Counted from the stretch's first letter, positions 1 through 8,480 are shown. The stretch is DNA of 64,000 nt from WHSW01 sp963749365 (GCA_963749365.1 CAVVME010000004.1:372001-436000), one strand, 5' to 3'. Numbers and translations: made by a program. The notes: a model not told the origin generated them from the letters alone.

Positions 1-279
1 ACCGTCCGACCGGAGAAGGTGAGGCTGCTCGAGCAGGGTGAGGACGATGACGGGATGCACACCGAGCGCGGCCGGGTGCGCGATGTCGCCTACGCGGGGA
101 TGATCACCCGCTACCTGATCGCCCTCGATGCCGGGGGAGAGCTTCAAGTTGTCCGCCAGAACCTCGAGACCACCTCCGCGGAGGCGCTCTCGCAGGCCGG
201 GCGGGACGTGGTCGTCGGATGGCGACCGGAACACACGGTCGCGGTCACGGCCGCGAACGACGAGAGAGGAGAGCAGTGA
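1..279 (+). CDS. ABC transporter ATP-binding protein, C-terminal fragment (PotA type)
   Basis: Only the last ~92 codons are in the window; the gene begins upstream. The residues open with VRPEKVRL, the standard start of the C-terminal TOBE/regulatory domain of PotA/MalK-type ATPases, and continue through a GWRPEH segment near the end. The Walker motifs lie outside the window. The stop TGA overlaps the ATG of the following binding protein by one base, so the two are translationally coupled. With the next three genes this forms a complete ATPase-binding protein-permease-permease operon of the polyamine/opine family. The ligand cannot be read from this fragment. Confidence 0.85.
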   Translation, partial: TVRPEKVRLLEQGEDDDGMHTERGRVRDVAYAGMITRYLIALDAGGELQVVRQNLETTSAEALSQAGRDVVVGWRPEHTVAVTAANDERGEQ

Positions 280-1487
280 TGCGCAAATCGGGAGGAGGAC
301 CGGCCCGGATTGCCTGGCTGGTGATCACCGGGTTGCTGGTGTTCATGGTCGCGTTCGCGGTCGGGTGCGGCAGCGACGACGACGATGAGAGCGGCGATGG
401 AGCCGAGCCGGCAACCGAGATCGGGGCGACCGAGGGCGAGCTGAACCTGGTCTGCTGGGTGTCCTACTGCGAGGACGGCTCGACGGATCCGGACGTGGAC
501 TGGGTCACCGACTTCGAGAAGAAGACCGGCTGCGAGGTCAACGTCAAGCTCGGCAACACCTCGGACGAGATGGTGCAGCTGATGCGGACCGGCCAATACG
601 ACGCCGTGTCGGCGTCCGGCGACGCGTCCGTGCGCCTGATCGAGGGCGGCGACGTGGTCCCGGTCAACACCGACCTGGTGCCGAACTACGCCGACATCTA
701 CCCCGACCTCAAGGAGCAGCCGTACAACTCGGTCGACGGCCAGATGTACGGGATCCCGCACGGGCGCGGGGCGAATCTGCTCAGCTACAACACCGACGAG
801 GTCAAGCCCGCTCCCACCTCATGGGACGTGGTCTTCGATCCCGAGAAGGCGAGCGAGTACAAGGGCAACCTGACCGCGTACGACAACCCGATCTACATCG
901 CCGACGCGGCGCTCTATCTGATGGAGCACGAGCCCGACCTCGAGATCACCAATCCGTACGAGCTCGACGAAGACCAGCTCGCCGCGGCGACCGACCTGCT
1001 CAAGCAGCAGAGCGAGAACGTCGGCGAGTACTGGTCCGACTACGCGAAGAACATCCAGTCGCTCGTGAACGGCGACACGGTCGTCGGCACCACCTGGCCC
1101 TACAACTACCTCGCGGCATCGGCCGAGGATCCGGCGATCACGGCGACGATCCCCGACGAGGGCGCAACCGGCTGGTCGGACACGTGGATGCTCAGCTCGG
1201 AGGCAGAGAACCCGAACTGCGCGTATGAGTGGTTCAACCACATCACCGAGCCGCAGGTGCAGGCCGAGGTCGCGGAGTGGTTCGGCGAAGCGCCCGCCAA
1301 CGCGAAGGCGTGCGACCTGACCAGCGACCCGAAGCACTGCGAGAACTACGGTGCCGAGGGCGACAACCAGTACCTCGACGGGCTCTACTACTGGGCGACC
1401 CCGATAGCGGATTGCGGCGATGACCGCGGCGAGGTGTGCACGACCTATGAGGACTGGGTCCAGGCGTGGAACGAGGTGAAGGGCTGA
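279..1487 (+). CDS. ABC transporter substrate-binding lipoprotein (PotD-like, Cys-rich)
   Basis: A 402-aa extracytoplasmic solute-binding protein, family SBP_bac (PotD/spermidine type). The ATG overlaps the upstream stop (TGATG). The N-terminus is basic, then a hydrophobic stretch at about 11-28, then a lipobox AVGC with Cys30 as the probable lipidated residue, followed by an acidic linker. The mature domain starts near GELNLVCWVSYC and holds the usual bilobed-fold segments. Unusually, eight further cysteines are spread over the mature part, enough for four disulfides. It belongs with the ATPase before it and the two permeases after it. It is clearly diverged from the other binding proteins in this window, so it probably has a different amine ligand, which I cannot name. 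Confidence 0.85.
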   Translation: MRKSGGGPARIAWLVITGLLVFMVAFAVGCGSDDDDESGDGAEPATEIGATEGELNLVCWVSYCEDGSTDPDVDWVTDFEKKTGCEVNVKLGNTSDEMVQLMRTGQYDAVSASGDASVRLIEGGDVVPVNTDLVPNYADIYPDLKEQPYNSVDGQMYGIPHGRGANLLSYNTDEVKPAPTSWDVVFDPEKASEYKGNLTAYDNPIYIADAALYLMEHEPDLEITNPYELDEDQLAAATDLLKQQSENVGEYWSDYAKNIQSLVNGDTVVGTTWPYNYLAASAEDPAITATIPDEGATGWSDTWMLSSEAENPNCAYEWFNHITEPQVQAEVAEWFGEAPANAKACDLTSDPKHCENYGAEGDNQYLDGLYYWATPIADCGDDRGEVCTTYEDWVQAWNEVKG

Positions 1488-1523
1488 CCCAACCCGACAC
1501 CGTCCTCTGATGGACGTCCTGAC

Positions 1524-2420
1524 GTGGAAGCCGGCGTAGCAACGCCGGCGCCGAGGAGGTCGGCGGGCCGCAGGCTCGCCGACCTCTTCCACGGTCGCCC
1601 GCGGCTGCAGGCGGGGGCGCTGCTCGCGGGGCCGATCGGATGGCTGGTGATCGGTTACCTCGGCTCGCTGGCGGTCCTGTTGCTGACCAGCTTCTGGTCG
1701 CTCGGCGAGCTCTCGGGCGAGATCGAGCAAACGTTCACGCCCGACAACTTCAAGGATGTCGTCTCGGAGTCCGTCTACCGCTCGGTTACCGCGCGCACGG
1801 TGATCGTCGCGGCCCTGGTCACCCTGACCGACGCGCTGCTCGCCTTCCCGCTCGCCTTCTTCATGGCCAAGGTGGCGAGGCCTCGCACCCGCGGGCTGCT
1901 GGTCGTCGCGGTGCTGATGCCGCTCTGGTCGGCCTACCTGGTCAAGGTCTTCGCCTGGCGCGCGATCCTGAGCGAGGAGGGGGTCCTCAACTGGGCCCTC
2001 GCGCCGCTCGGGATCGATGGTCCCGGCTACGGCATCGTCGCCGTCTGGCTGGTGATGAGCTACATCTGGCTTCCCTACATGATCATCCCGATCTACGCCG
2101 GGCTCGAGCGGATCCCGAACACGCTCATGTCGGCATCCGAGGACCTCGGCGCGAGGCCGTTCTACACGTTCCGGCGCGTGGTGCTGCCGCTGGCGCTACC
2201 CGCGGTGGTGGCGGGCTCGATCTTCACCTTTTCGCTCACCCTCGGCGACTTCATCGCCCCGAGCCTGATCGGCTCTGGCGAGCAGTTCATCGGCACGGTC
2301 GTCTACTCGAACTTCACCGTCAATCTGCCGTTCGCGGCCGCCTTCGCGATGGTCCCGATCCTGATCATGATCGTCTACCTGCTGATCGCCCGCCGCCTCG
2401 GCGCTTTCGAGCATCTCTAG
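1524..2420 (+). CDS. ABC transporter permease (PotB-like)
   Basis: A 298-aa inner-membrane permease with about six hydrophobic segments. The binding-protein-dependent transport (EAA) loop is visible as the segment around ASEDLGARPFYTFRRVVLP in the C-terminal third, which docks on the ATPase. The start is taken as GTG, preceded by a ~36-bp gap after the binding protein; no strong ribosome-binding site is visible. The order ATPase, binding protein, permease, permease is standard for COG1176/COG1177 polyamine systems. This one is the PotB-type partner, with a soluble N-terminus and an FTPDNF segment before the core. Confidence 0.88.
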   Translation: MEAGVATPAPRRSAGRRLADLFHGRPRLQAGALLAGPIGWLVIGYLGSLAVLLLTSFWSLGELSGEIEQTFTPDNFKDVVSESVYRSVTARTVIVAALVTLTDALLAFPLAFFMAKVARPRTRGLLVVAVLMPLWSAYLVKVFAWRAILSEEGVLNWALAPLGIDGPGYGIVAVWLVMSYIWLPYMIIPIYAGLERIPNTLMSASEDLGARPFYTFRRVVLPLALPAVVAGSIFTFSLTLGDFIAPSLIGSGEQFIGTVVYSNFTVNLPFAAAFAMVPILIMIVYLLIARRLGAFEHL

Positions 2421-2423
2421 AGC

Positions 2424-3281
2424 ATGCGCCTCTCCCGACGCTCTCAGGTTCTGCTGCGGATCGGCACCGGGATCACGCTCGCGTTCATCTACGTGCCCCT
2501 GGCGGTGATCGTGATCTACGCCTTCGGCGAGTCGAAGACCTTTCAGTGGCCGATCGAGGGCTACACCCTCGATTGGTTCAGCCGAGCGTTCGAAAACGCC
2601 GGCGCCCGCGACGCGTTCCTGTACTCGGTGAGGACCGGCCTGCTGGCGACGGCGGTGGCGCTCGTCCTGGGAACGCTCGCTTCGCTCGCCGTCTCCCGCT
2701 ACCGCTTCTTCGGGCGCGAGACGATCTCGTTCCTGGTCATCCTGCCGATCGCGCTGCCGGGGATTGTGACCGGGATCGCGCTCAACTCGACCTTCACCCA
2801 GGTGCTCGGCATCGACCTGAGCCTGTTCACGATCGTCGTCGGCCACGCGACCTTCTGCATCGTCGTCGTCTACAACAACGTGATCGCCCGCCTGCGGCGC
2901 CTCGCGGGCTCGTTCGAGGAGGCATCCGCCGACCTCGGCGCGACCCCGTGGCAAACCTTCCGGATGGTGACGCTGCCGAACATGCGCTCGGCGCTCGTCG
3001 CCGGCGCCCTGCTCGCCTTCGCGCTCTCCTTCGACGAGATCATCGTCACCACATTCACGATCGGGGCCGGAGACCAGACGTTGCCGATCTGGATCTTCAC
3101 CAACTTCTCCCGCCCGAATCAGCTTCCGATCGTCAACGCGGTTGCGGTGATCGTGATCTTGATCTCGATCATCCCCGTCTATCTGGCTCACCGGCTGACC
3201 CAGGACGAGGGCACCCTCGGTCCCGGGCGGGGCGGCGGGACCGCGGTCGGCGGCGCCGCGGCGGCGGTCGACGCACCCTGA
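2424..3281 (+). CDS. ABC transporter permease (PotC-like)
   Basis: A 285-aa permease and second subunit of the channel, starting three bases after the previous stop. Segments typical of PotC are present: FGESKTFQWPIEGYTLDWF early in the chain, and an EAA loop around ASADLGATPWQTFRMVTLP. About six transmembrane stretches are visible. The last ~25 residues are a Gly/Ala-rich tail, probably disordered. This gene ends the first transporter operon; a weak hairpin follows 15 bp after the stop. Confidence 0.88.
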   Translation: MRLSRRSQVLLRIGTGITLAFIYVPLAVIVIYAFGESKTFQWPIEGYTLDWFSRAFENAGARDAFLYSVRTGLLATAVALVLGTLASLAVSRYRFFGRETISFLVILPIALPGIVTGIALNSTFTQVLGIDLSLFTIVVGHATFCIVVVYNNVIARLRRLAGSFEEASADLGATPWQTFRMVTLPNMRSALVAGALLAFALSFDEIIVTTFTIGAGDQTLPIWIFTNFSRPNQLPIVNAVAVIVILISIIPVYLAHRLTQDEGTLGPGRGGGTAVGGAAAAVDAP

Positions 3282-3296
3282 CGAATCCAGCTAGGT

Positions 3297-3316
3297 CCTC
3301 AATAGCCGGGTTGAGG
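3297..3316 (+). other. Short hairpin after the first transporter operon
   Basis: CCTCAA and TTGAGG form a six-base-pair stem around an eight-base loop just after the last permease stop. No T-tract follows, so it could be a weak or Rho-assisted 3' end, or chance. The rest of the gap up to 3345 shows nothing else recognisable. Confidence 0.3.
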
Positions 3317-3345
3317 CAAGGCGCTGCGGGTAATCGTTTCACTTC

Positions 3346-3453
3346 GTGTTTCTGTTCTTCTCGAACCGTCTCGGATGCGGGGGATCACTTCTGGTTTCCG
3401 CATTCCTGACCATGGCCCTGTTGCTGATCCTCGGCGTGATCAACCTCGACTGA
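3346..3453 (+). CDS. Small single-pass membrane protein (35 aa)
   Basis: A GTG-initiated ORF encoding a 35-residue peptide. It begins VFLFFSNRLGCGGS and continues as one hydrophobic helix (about residues 13-32) ending GVINLD. A Phe-rich N-terminus, then SNR-x-GC and a Leu/Val-rich helix, resembles tiny membrane proteins I recall as common in actinobacterial genomes; this is from memory, not a search. The ORF lies in the 211-bp gap between the permease gene and the convergent TetR gene. No clear Shine-Dalgarno sequence precedes it, so the start may be imprecise. Function unknown. Confidence 0.5.
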   Translation: MFLFFSNRLGCGGSLLVSAFLTMALLLILGVINLD

Positions 3454-3492
3454 GCTCGACCCTCGCGACTCGGGCCGAGAAGGGAGGCGGCC

Positions 3493-4137
3493 TCAACCGA
3501 CTATGGAAGGCACCGACGACGCGCTCGCCGGCTCGATCGCCGCGAGGTCCGCACCCGTCGCGGCGCTTGCCCACGCGAGCAAGATGCGCTCGGCAGCCGG
3601 GCCGTCGATTCCCGGATGGGCCAGAACCACCTGCAGGCCGAGGCCGTCCTCGAGCGCGACCAGTCCACGAGCGAGTGTCTCCGGATCGGCTTCAAGCTCG
3701 AATACGCGAGCTTCGGCGCCGCGCTCGAGCACGGACTCGTAGAGCATCACCTGGCGATCGAAAAACGCCGCCGACAGCGTCGCGAACACGGCGCTCGATC
3801 CGGTCAGCGCGTCAAGCTCGTAGAGCAAACGGCTCTCCTCGTCGTCCGGGCCCGTCGGCACCCCGAGATGGATCGCCAGCCGCAGCTTGGAGCTGGGCTC
3901 GGCAAGGTTGCGGACCGCCTGCGCGCGGCGCTCCCCGTAGCGCTGCATTGCGTCGCGCGAGACCTCGAGCAGCAGATCGGCCAAGTCGGGGTAGTAATAG
4001 AGGACTGAGCTCGGGGCCAGCCCAGCTCGCGCCGCGACATCCTTCACCCGCAGTCCGAGGGCGCCCCGCTCGAGCAGCACCGCGCGGGCCGCGGCGGCGA
4101 GCTGCGCCCGTCGGCGCCCCTGATCCTTCTTGCGCAT
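3493..4137 (-). CDS. TetR/AcrR-family transcriptional regulator
   Basis: A 214-aa regulator if started at the ATG giving MRKKDQGRRR. An upstream in-frame start would add 15 residues but would cover the divergent promoter, so I chose the inner ATG. The N-terminal helix-turn-helix is at about residues 10-55 (AARAVLLERGALGLRVKDVAARAGLAP... VLYYYPDLADLL), with a variable ligand-binding C-terminus. It is divergent from the orphan binding protein plus nitrilase pair and probably controls it and itself. This family usually acts as a repressor released by a small ligand; an amine is an inference from context. Confidence 0.85.
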   Translation of the reverse strand: MRKKDQGRRRAQLAAAARAVLLERGALGLRVKDVAARAGLAPSSVLYYYPDLADLLLEVSRDAMQRYGERRAQAVRNLAEPSSKLRLAIHLGVPTGPDDEESRLLYELDALTGSSAVFATLSAAFFDRQVMLYESVLERGAEARVFELEADPETLARGLVALEDGLGLQVVLAHPGIDGPAAERILLAWASAATGADLAAIEPASASSVPSIVG

Positions 4138-4175
4138 AGATCGAAAGATACTCAATGTACGAGCCTGCTTTGGCC

Positions 4176-4204
4176 TTGACATTGGAGCTACGACCTAGTA
4201 GATC
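4176..4204 (+). promoter_or_regulatory. Candidate promoter of the orphan binding protein gene
   Basis: A perfect -35 hexamer TTGACA (4176-4181) is followed after 17 bp by TAGATC (4199-4204), a weak -10 with three matches. It would start transcription at about 4211, right at the CTG/ATT start region of the downstream lipoprotein gene. It also overlaps the upstream end of the divergent TetR gene, a natural place for repressor control. Confidence 0.45.
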
Positions 4205-4211
4205 TTGAAAT

Positions 4212-5354
4212 CTGATTCGAATTAAGATCATCTTTCTGGGTCTGACGCTGCTCACCGTGCTCGGGGCAGCCGCTTGCGGGGATGACGGCAGCCTCGAGGC
4301 GGATCCTGGGAGCACGCAGGCGAAGGTCGTGCCAGCGGGAGCGGCCGGCGATGAGCTGACGATCTCGCAGTGGCCGCTCTACATCGACCCCGGCAAGGAC
4401 GGGACGATTGCCGAATTCGAGGACGAAACCGGCATCGACGTCACTTACATCGAGGACATCAACGACAACGTCCAGTTCTTCGGCAAGCTCAAGCCACAAC
4501 TCGCCAGCGGCGAGTCGGGCGGGCGCAGCCTGATCGTGCTCAGCGATTGGTTGGCAGCAAGGATGCACGACCTCGGGTACCTCTACGAGCTCGATTACTC
4601 GAAGCTGCCGAACGTCGAGCGGAACCTGATCCCGAATCTGAGGGGTGCCGCCGCGGATCCGGAGCGCAAGTTCACCGTTCCGTGGCAGAGCGGGATGACG
4701 GGGCTGATCGTGCGCACCGATCTGGCGCCGGACGTGGACTCGATCTGCGACCTGTTCGATTCTCGCTACGCGGGCAAGGTGTCGATGTTGACCGAGCTGC
4801 GCGACTCGATCCCGATGACGCTCAAGTGCATGGGGATCGACCCCGATACGGCGACCACCGACCAGTGGCTCGAGGCTGTGGACAAGATCGACGCGGCGGC
4901 CGACTCCGGGCAGATCCGCGACTTCACCGGCAACGACTACGTAAAGGACCTCGCGACCGGCGACATTGCGATCGCGCTCGGCTGGTCCGGTGACGCAGTG
5001 CAGATGCAGAACGACAACCCGAACATCGAGTTCGTGATGCCCGAGGAGGGCTGCATGCTGTGGTCGACCAGCATGGAGATCCCGGTCGGAGCACCCGACC
5101 CCCAGGCGGCGCTCGAGTTCATCAACTTCGTCTACGACCCCGAGGTTCAGGCCGACATCGCCGAATGGGTCAACTACGTCACCCCGGTCGCCGGGGTCAA
5201 GGAGATCCTTCGCGAGCGCGACCCCGCGCTGGCGCGCAATCAGCTCATCTTCCCGAGCGAGGAATACACGCGCAAGTGCAGCTTCGAGCCGGTGCTCGGC
5301 GGCGAACAGGGCGCCATCGTGACCGAAGCGTTCGAGCGTGTTCTCGCAGGCTGA
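4212..5354 (+). CDS. Orphan polyamine-type substrate-binding lipoprotein
   Basis: A PotD-like solute-binding protein with no permease or ATPase gene of its own. The first conventional start, GTG at 4257, would leave out most of the signal peptide. Reading back in frame gives KIIFLGLTLLTVLGAAAC, a complete lipoprotein signal with its Cys at codon 22 if CTG 4212 is the start; ATT at 4221 is the other candidate. The mature part is strikingly similar to the binding protein at 26865-27995: shared blocks include YIEDINDN, GESGGRS, VPWQSGMTG, GQIRDFTGNDY and GWSGDAVQ. It could therefore feed that system's permease. A nitrilase gene follows after two bases. Confidence 0.82.
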   Translation: MIRIKIIFLGLTLLTVLGAAACGDDGSLEADPGSTQAKVVPAGAAGDELTISQWPLYIDPGKDGTIAEFEDETGIDVTYIEDINDNVQFFGKLKPQLASGESGGRSLIVLSDWLAARMHDLGYLYELDYSKLPNVERNLIPNLRGAAADPERKFTVPWQSGMTGLIVRTDLAPDVDSICDLFDSRYAGKVSMLTELRDSIPMTLKCMGIDPDTATTDQWLEAVDKIDAAADSGQIRDFTGNDYVKDLATGDIAIALGWSGDAVQMQNDNPNIEFVMPEEGCMLWSTSMEIPVGAPDPQAALEFINFVYDPEVQADIAEWVNYVTPVAGVKEILRERDPALARNQLIFPSEEYTRKCSFEPVLGGEQGAIVTEAFERVLAG

Positions 5355-5356
5355 GA

Positions 5357-6226
5357 TTGCGAACGCTCTCGATCGCCGCCCTCCAGGTCGCACCCGTAGC
5401 CCACGATCCCGAGGCAACACTCGAGCGCTTCGCGCAGCGGGCGGCGGCGGTCCGGCGGGGCTTTCCGCACGTACAGCTTCTGCTCGCCCCAGAGCTTCAT
5501 CTCGCCGCGCCTCCGGCGCCACTGGACGAGGACGACCGCCATCCACAGCGGACCACGGTTGAGATCCCCGGCCCGCTCACCGACCGGCTCGGTGAGATCG
5601 CTGTCGCCTCGGGGCTCTGGCTGATCCCGGGCTCGGTCTACGAGCGGACGGGCGAGCGGGTGTTCAATACGGCGGTCGCGATCTCGCCACAGGGGGAGCT
5701 GGTCGCGACATATCGAAAGGCCTTCCCGTGGCAGCCGCTCGAGACGAGCGCGGCAGGGACACGATTCGTGACCTTCGATATCCCCGATCTCGGCAGGGTC
5801 GGGATCGCGATCTGCTACGACGGGTTCTTCCCGGAGGCATTCCGTCAGCTCGCCTGGATGGGTGCCGAGGTGGTCCTGCACCCGACCCTGACCACAACCA
5901 GCGATCGCGCCGCCGAGCTGGTGGCCGCGCGGGCGAACGCGATCGTCAACCAGCTCTACGTTGTCAACGTGAACGCCGCCTCCCCGGCGGGGGTCGGGCG
6001 CAGCATCGTGGTCGACCCCGAAGGACTGATCCGCTCTCGAACCGGCTCGGGCGAGGAGCTGATCACCGACGTCCTCGACCTCGACGCCGTGACCAGGGTG
6101 CGCCGCTTCGGAACCGCCGGAGTCTCGCGAATGTGGCGGCAGCTCGACTCCGGCGCCGCCCAGAACCTCGAGTTGCCGATGTACGAGGGCGGCGGCATCC
6201 GCCCCCGTGATCATGTGACCGATTAG
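5357..6226 (+). CDS. Carbon-nitrogen hydrolase (nitrilase superfamily)
   Basis: A 289-aa hydrolase starting at TTG two bases after the binding protein stop, with a GCAGG-like ribosome site. The catalytic triad of the family is visible: Glu46 in LLLAPELHL, Lys121 in ATYRKAFPW and Cys153 in IAICYDGFFPE. Such enzymes cleave C-N bonds of amides or nitriles; in amine catabolism the best-known member is N-carbamoylputrescine amidase. Coupling to a polyamine binding protein fits an amidase acting on an imported or derived amine amide, but the exact substrate is not shown. Its stop overlaps the convergent amine oxidase stop by four bases. Confidence 0.85.
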   Translation: MRTLSIAALQVAPVAHDPEATLERFAQRAAAVRRGFPHVQLLLAPELHLAAPPAPLDEDDRHPQRTTVEIPGPLTDRLGEIAVASGLWLIPGSVYERTGERVFNTAVAISPQGELVATYRKAFPWQPLETSAAGTRFVTFDIPDLGRVGIAICYDGFFPEAFRQLAWMGAEVVLHPTLTTTSDRAAELVAARANAIVNQLYVVNVNAASPAGVGRSIVVDPEGLIRSRTGSGEELITDVLDLDAVTRVRRFGTAGVSRMWRQLDSGAAQNLELPMYEGGGIRPRDHVTD

Positions 6227-7416
6227 CGCCGCGCCGCAGCAGCGCGGCCGGAGCGGATCGCGCCCTCCATCAACCCGTTGAAGGCACCACCGACGTGCTC
6301 GCCGGCGAAGCGCAGCGGCCCAACCGGCTCGGCGAGCGCGGCGGTCAGCTCCGCGGGCGGGGAGATCGAGTAGGCGGCGCCGGCCCACGGGTCGTCGTCC
6401 CAGGTCGAGAGCACCGCGGCCTCGGGCTCGAGCGCCAGCTCCGGACGCAGGGCGACGACCGACTCGAGCCACGCCTGCGGCCCGTCAACTACCCGGAGGC
6501 GCTCGAGCGCCGCCGGGGAGCCGGCGAAGCAGCTCAGGAGCGGCATCGGCTCGTCGTCATGCCCGGTCGCGATCCAGCACCAGTAGCGCTCGGGGACGTT
6601 GAGCACCGCGCCGACCGGCGCCGGCTCGGAGAGCGGCACGAACAGCTTCGCCGCGTGCCCGTAGCGGACCGCCGCCAGCGCCTCGCGCTTCGCCGGCGGC
6701 AGCGGTGGCTCGAACCGGACCCGGTCGATGACGCTCGCCGGGACCGCGACGATGCAGCGCTCGGCCTCGGCAACGTGCGCGGATGCCGTCGTCGCCCGCA
6801 CCTCCTCGGCCGACCACTCGACCAGCACCGCCGGGTCGCCGAGCCGCACGACGGGGCCGAGCCGCTTCGCCAGCTCGAGCGCCAGGCCCTGGTTGCCGCC
6901 GGCGACGCTCGGGGACGGCTCGCTGTCGATGTGGGCGAGGCCGGTCAGGTCGGTGGCCGGGACCTCGTCCGCCGAGCTCGCGGATGAGATCTCGGCCCGG
7001 GCGAGGATCGCCTCGCGGGCGCCGGCATCGATCGCCATCGAGTCGAGCAGCTCGCGCACCGACGGCCTGCCCGCGAGCCGCTCGACCGCCAGCTCGACCT
7101 CGCGCACGGCGACCGCGATCCGCTCAGCACTGGTCGCGGTCCCGCCCCGCGGCTCGCGCTGTCCGTAGCGCATCCCCTTCTCCCAGAGCCCGAGCCCGAG
7201 CTCGGCCGCCAGGGCCGCGACCGCGTCGTTGCCGGGTAAGACGAACTCCGCCCCCATCTCGATCGTCGCCCCGTTCGGAGCCTGAAGCGACCAGGTCCTC
7301 CCCCCGACCCGGTCGCGCGCCTCGAGGACCTCGACCGCGGCGCCGCCACGGGCGAGCTCGTCAGCCGCGCAGAGCCCGGCGAGCCCGGCCCCGATCACGA
7401 TCGCGGACGGGCTCAG
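6223..7416 (-). CDS. Flavin-containing amine oxidase (MAO/putrescine oxidase type)
   Basis: About 397 aa. The N-terminal FAD-binding Rossmann motif is AIVIGAGLAGLCAADELA followed by VLEARDRVGGRTW, and the C-terminal FAD motif is LRFAGEHVGGAFNGLMEGA. These are the two signatures of the monoamine/polyamine oxidase family. There is no ATG or GTG before the Rossmann strand. The best start is CTG, whose last two bases overlap the TGA of the upstream ATPase gene (CTGA), implying translational coupling. As the last gene of the second transporter operon it probably oxidises the imported amine to an aldehyde, releasing ammonia and hydrogen peroxide. Confidence 0.85.
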   Translation of the reverse strand: MSPSAIVIGAGLAGLCAADELARGGAAVEVLEARDRVGGRTWSLQAPNGATIEMGAEFVLPGNDAVAALAAELGLGLWEKGMRYGQREPRGGTATSAERIAVAVREVELAVERLAGRPSVRELLDSMAIDAGAREAILARAEISSASSADEVPATDLTGLAHIDSEPSPSVAGGNQGLALELAKRLGPVVRLGDPAVLVEWSAEEVRATTASAHVAEAERCIVAVPASVIDRVRFEPPLPPAKREALAAVRYGHAAKLFVPLSEPAPVGAVLNVPERYWCWIATGHDDEPMPLLSCFAGSPAALERLRVVDGPQAWLESVVALRPELALEPEAAVLSTWDDDPWAGAAYSISPPAELTAALAEPVGPLRFAGEHVGGAFNGLMEGAIRSGRAAAARR

Positions 7417-8480
7417 CGCAGGACCAGGCAGTACTCGGGGTGCCAGCCCACCTTCACCGCGCTGCCCGGCTCCCAGCGGTCCTCGGGATCGGAGCGATAG
7501 GTGGCGGGGTCGAGGGCGACGACCTGGGCGTCGCCGCCGAGCGAGACGGTGACCTGGGTAGAGACCCCGAGGTAGATGCGGTTCTCGATCCGGCCCTCGA
7601 GCGTCACCATGCCCTCCTCGATGTCCTCGTCGAGGGCGATCTTCTCCGGCCGGACCGAGAGATGGACCGAGTCGCCGCGCGAAACGTCGTCCGGCAGCGG
7701 GATCTCGAGCCGCTCGCCGTTCGCCAGTCGCACCCTGCCGTCCTCGACCACGCCGGCCATCAGGTTCGAGGTGCCGATGAAGCCGGCGACGAACTCGCCG
7801 CTGGGATGCTCGTAGATGTCCTCGGGCTCGTCGCACTGGGCGACCCGGCCGTCGTTCATGACCGCGATCCGGTCCGACATCGTCAGCGCCTCCTCCTGGT
7901 CGTGGGTCACGTAGACGAAGGTGATCCCGACCTCGCGCTGGATCTGCTTCAGCTCCACCTGCATCTGCTTGCGGAGCTTGAGGTCAAGCGCGCCGAGCGG
8001 CTCGTCGAGGAGCAGCACCTTAGGTTGGTTGACCAGCGCCCGCGCGAGTGCCACCCGCTGGCGCTGACCGCCCGAGAGCTCCATCGGTCGGGCAGTCGCC
8101 CGCTCGGCGAGGTTGACCAACTCGAGCGCCTCGCCGACCCGGCGCTGGATCTCTGTCTTGTCGACCTTTCGGCGCTTGAGCCCGAAGGCGACGTTCTCGG
8201 CCACGTCGAGGTGGTCGAAGAGCGCGTAGCTCTGAAAGACCATGTTGACGTCGCGCTTGTAGGGGGGCACGTTCTCGACCGGGTCGCCCTCGAGCAGGAT
8301 CCGTCCCTCGCTCGGGACCTCGAACCCGGCCAGCATCCGCAGCGTCGTCGTCTTCCCGCAGCCCGACGGCCCGAGCAGCGAGAAAAACTCCCCCTGCTCG
8401 ATCGTCAGGTCGACGTCGTCGACGGCGACGAACTCGCCGAAGCGCTTTGTCACGTTCTCAATCCTGATCGCTTCCGCCAT
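7413..8480 (-). CDS. Polyamine-type ABC transporter ATP-binding protein
   Basis: A 355-aa PotA-like ATPase. Walker A is GPSGCGKTTTLRM, the signature is LSGGQRQRVALARAL, Walker B is VLLLDEPLGALD, and the switch His lies in YVTHDQEEAL. A C-terminal TOBE domain contains SVRPEKIAL. It energises the two permeases encoded just upstream and starts one base after the permease stop. Its own stop overlaps the amine oxidase start. The ligand is probably a polyamine or related amine, inferred from family and neighbours. Confidence 0.92.
   Translation of the reverse strand: MAEAIRIENVTKRFGEFVAVDDVDLTIEQGEFFSLLGPSGCGKTTTLRMLAGFEVPSEGRILLEGDPVENVPPYKRDVNMVFQSYALFDHLDVAENVAFGLKRRKVDKTEIQRRVGEALELVNLAERATARPMELSGGQRQRVALARALVNQPKVLLLDEPLGALDLKLRKQMQVELKQIQREVGITFVYVTHDQEEALTMSDRIAVMNDGRVAQCDEPEDIYEHPSGEFVAGFIGTSNLMAGVVEDGRVRLANGERLEIPLPDDVSRGDSVHLSVRPEKIALDEDIEEGMVTLEGRIENRIYLGVSTQVTVSLGGDAQVVALDPATYRSDPEDRWEPGSAVKVGWHPEYCLVLR

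Noticed and set aside
3375..4139. A 254-codon plus-strand frame over the TetR gene
   Set aside because: It is Pro/Arg-rich and opposite a clear helix-turn-helix gene; the real small ORF in this area is in another frame (3346-3453).
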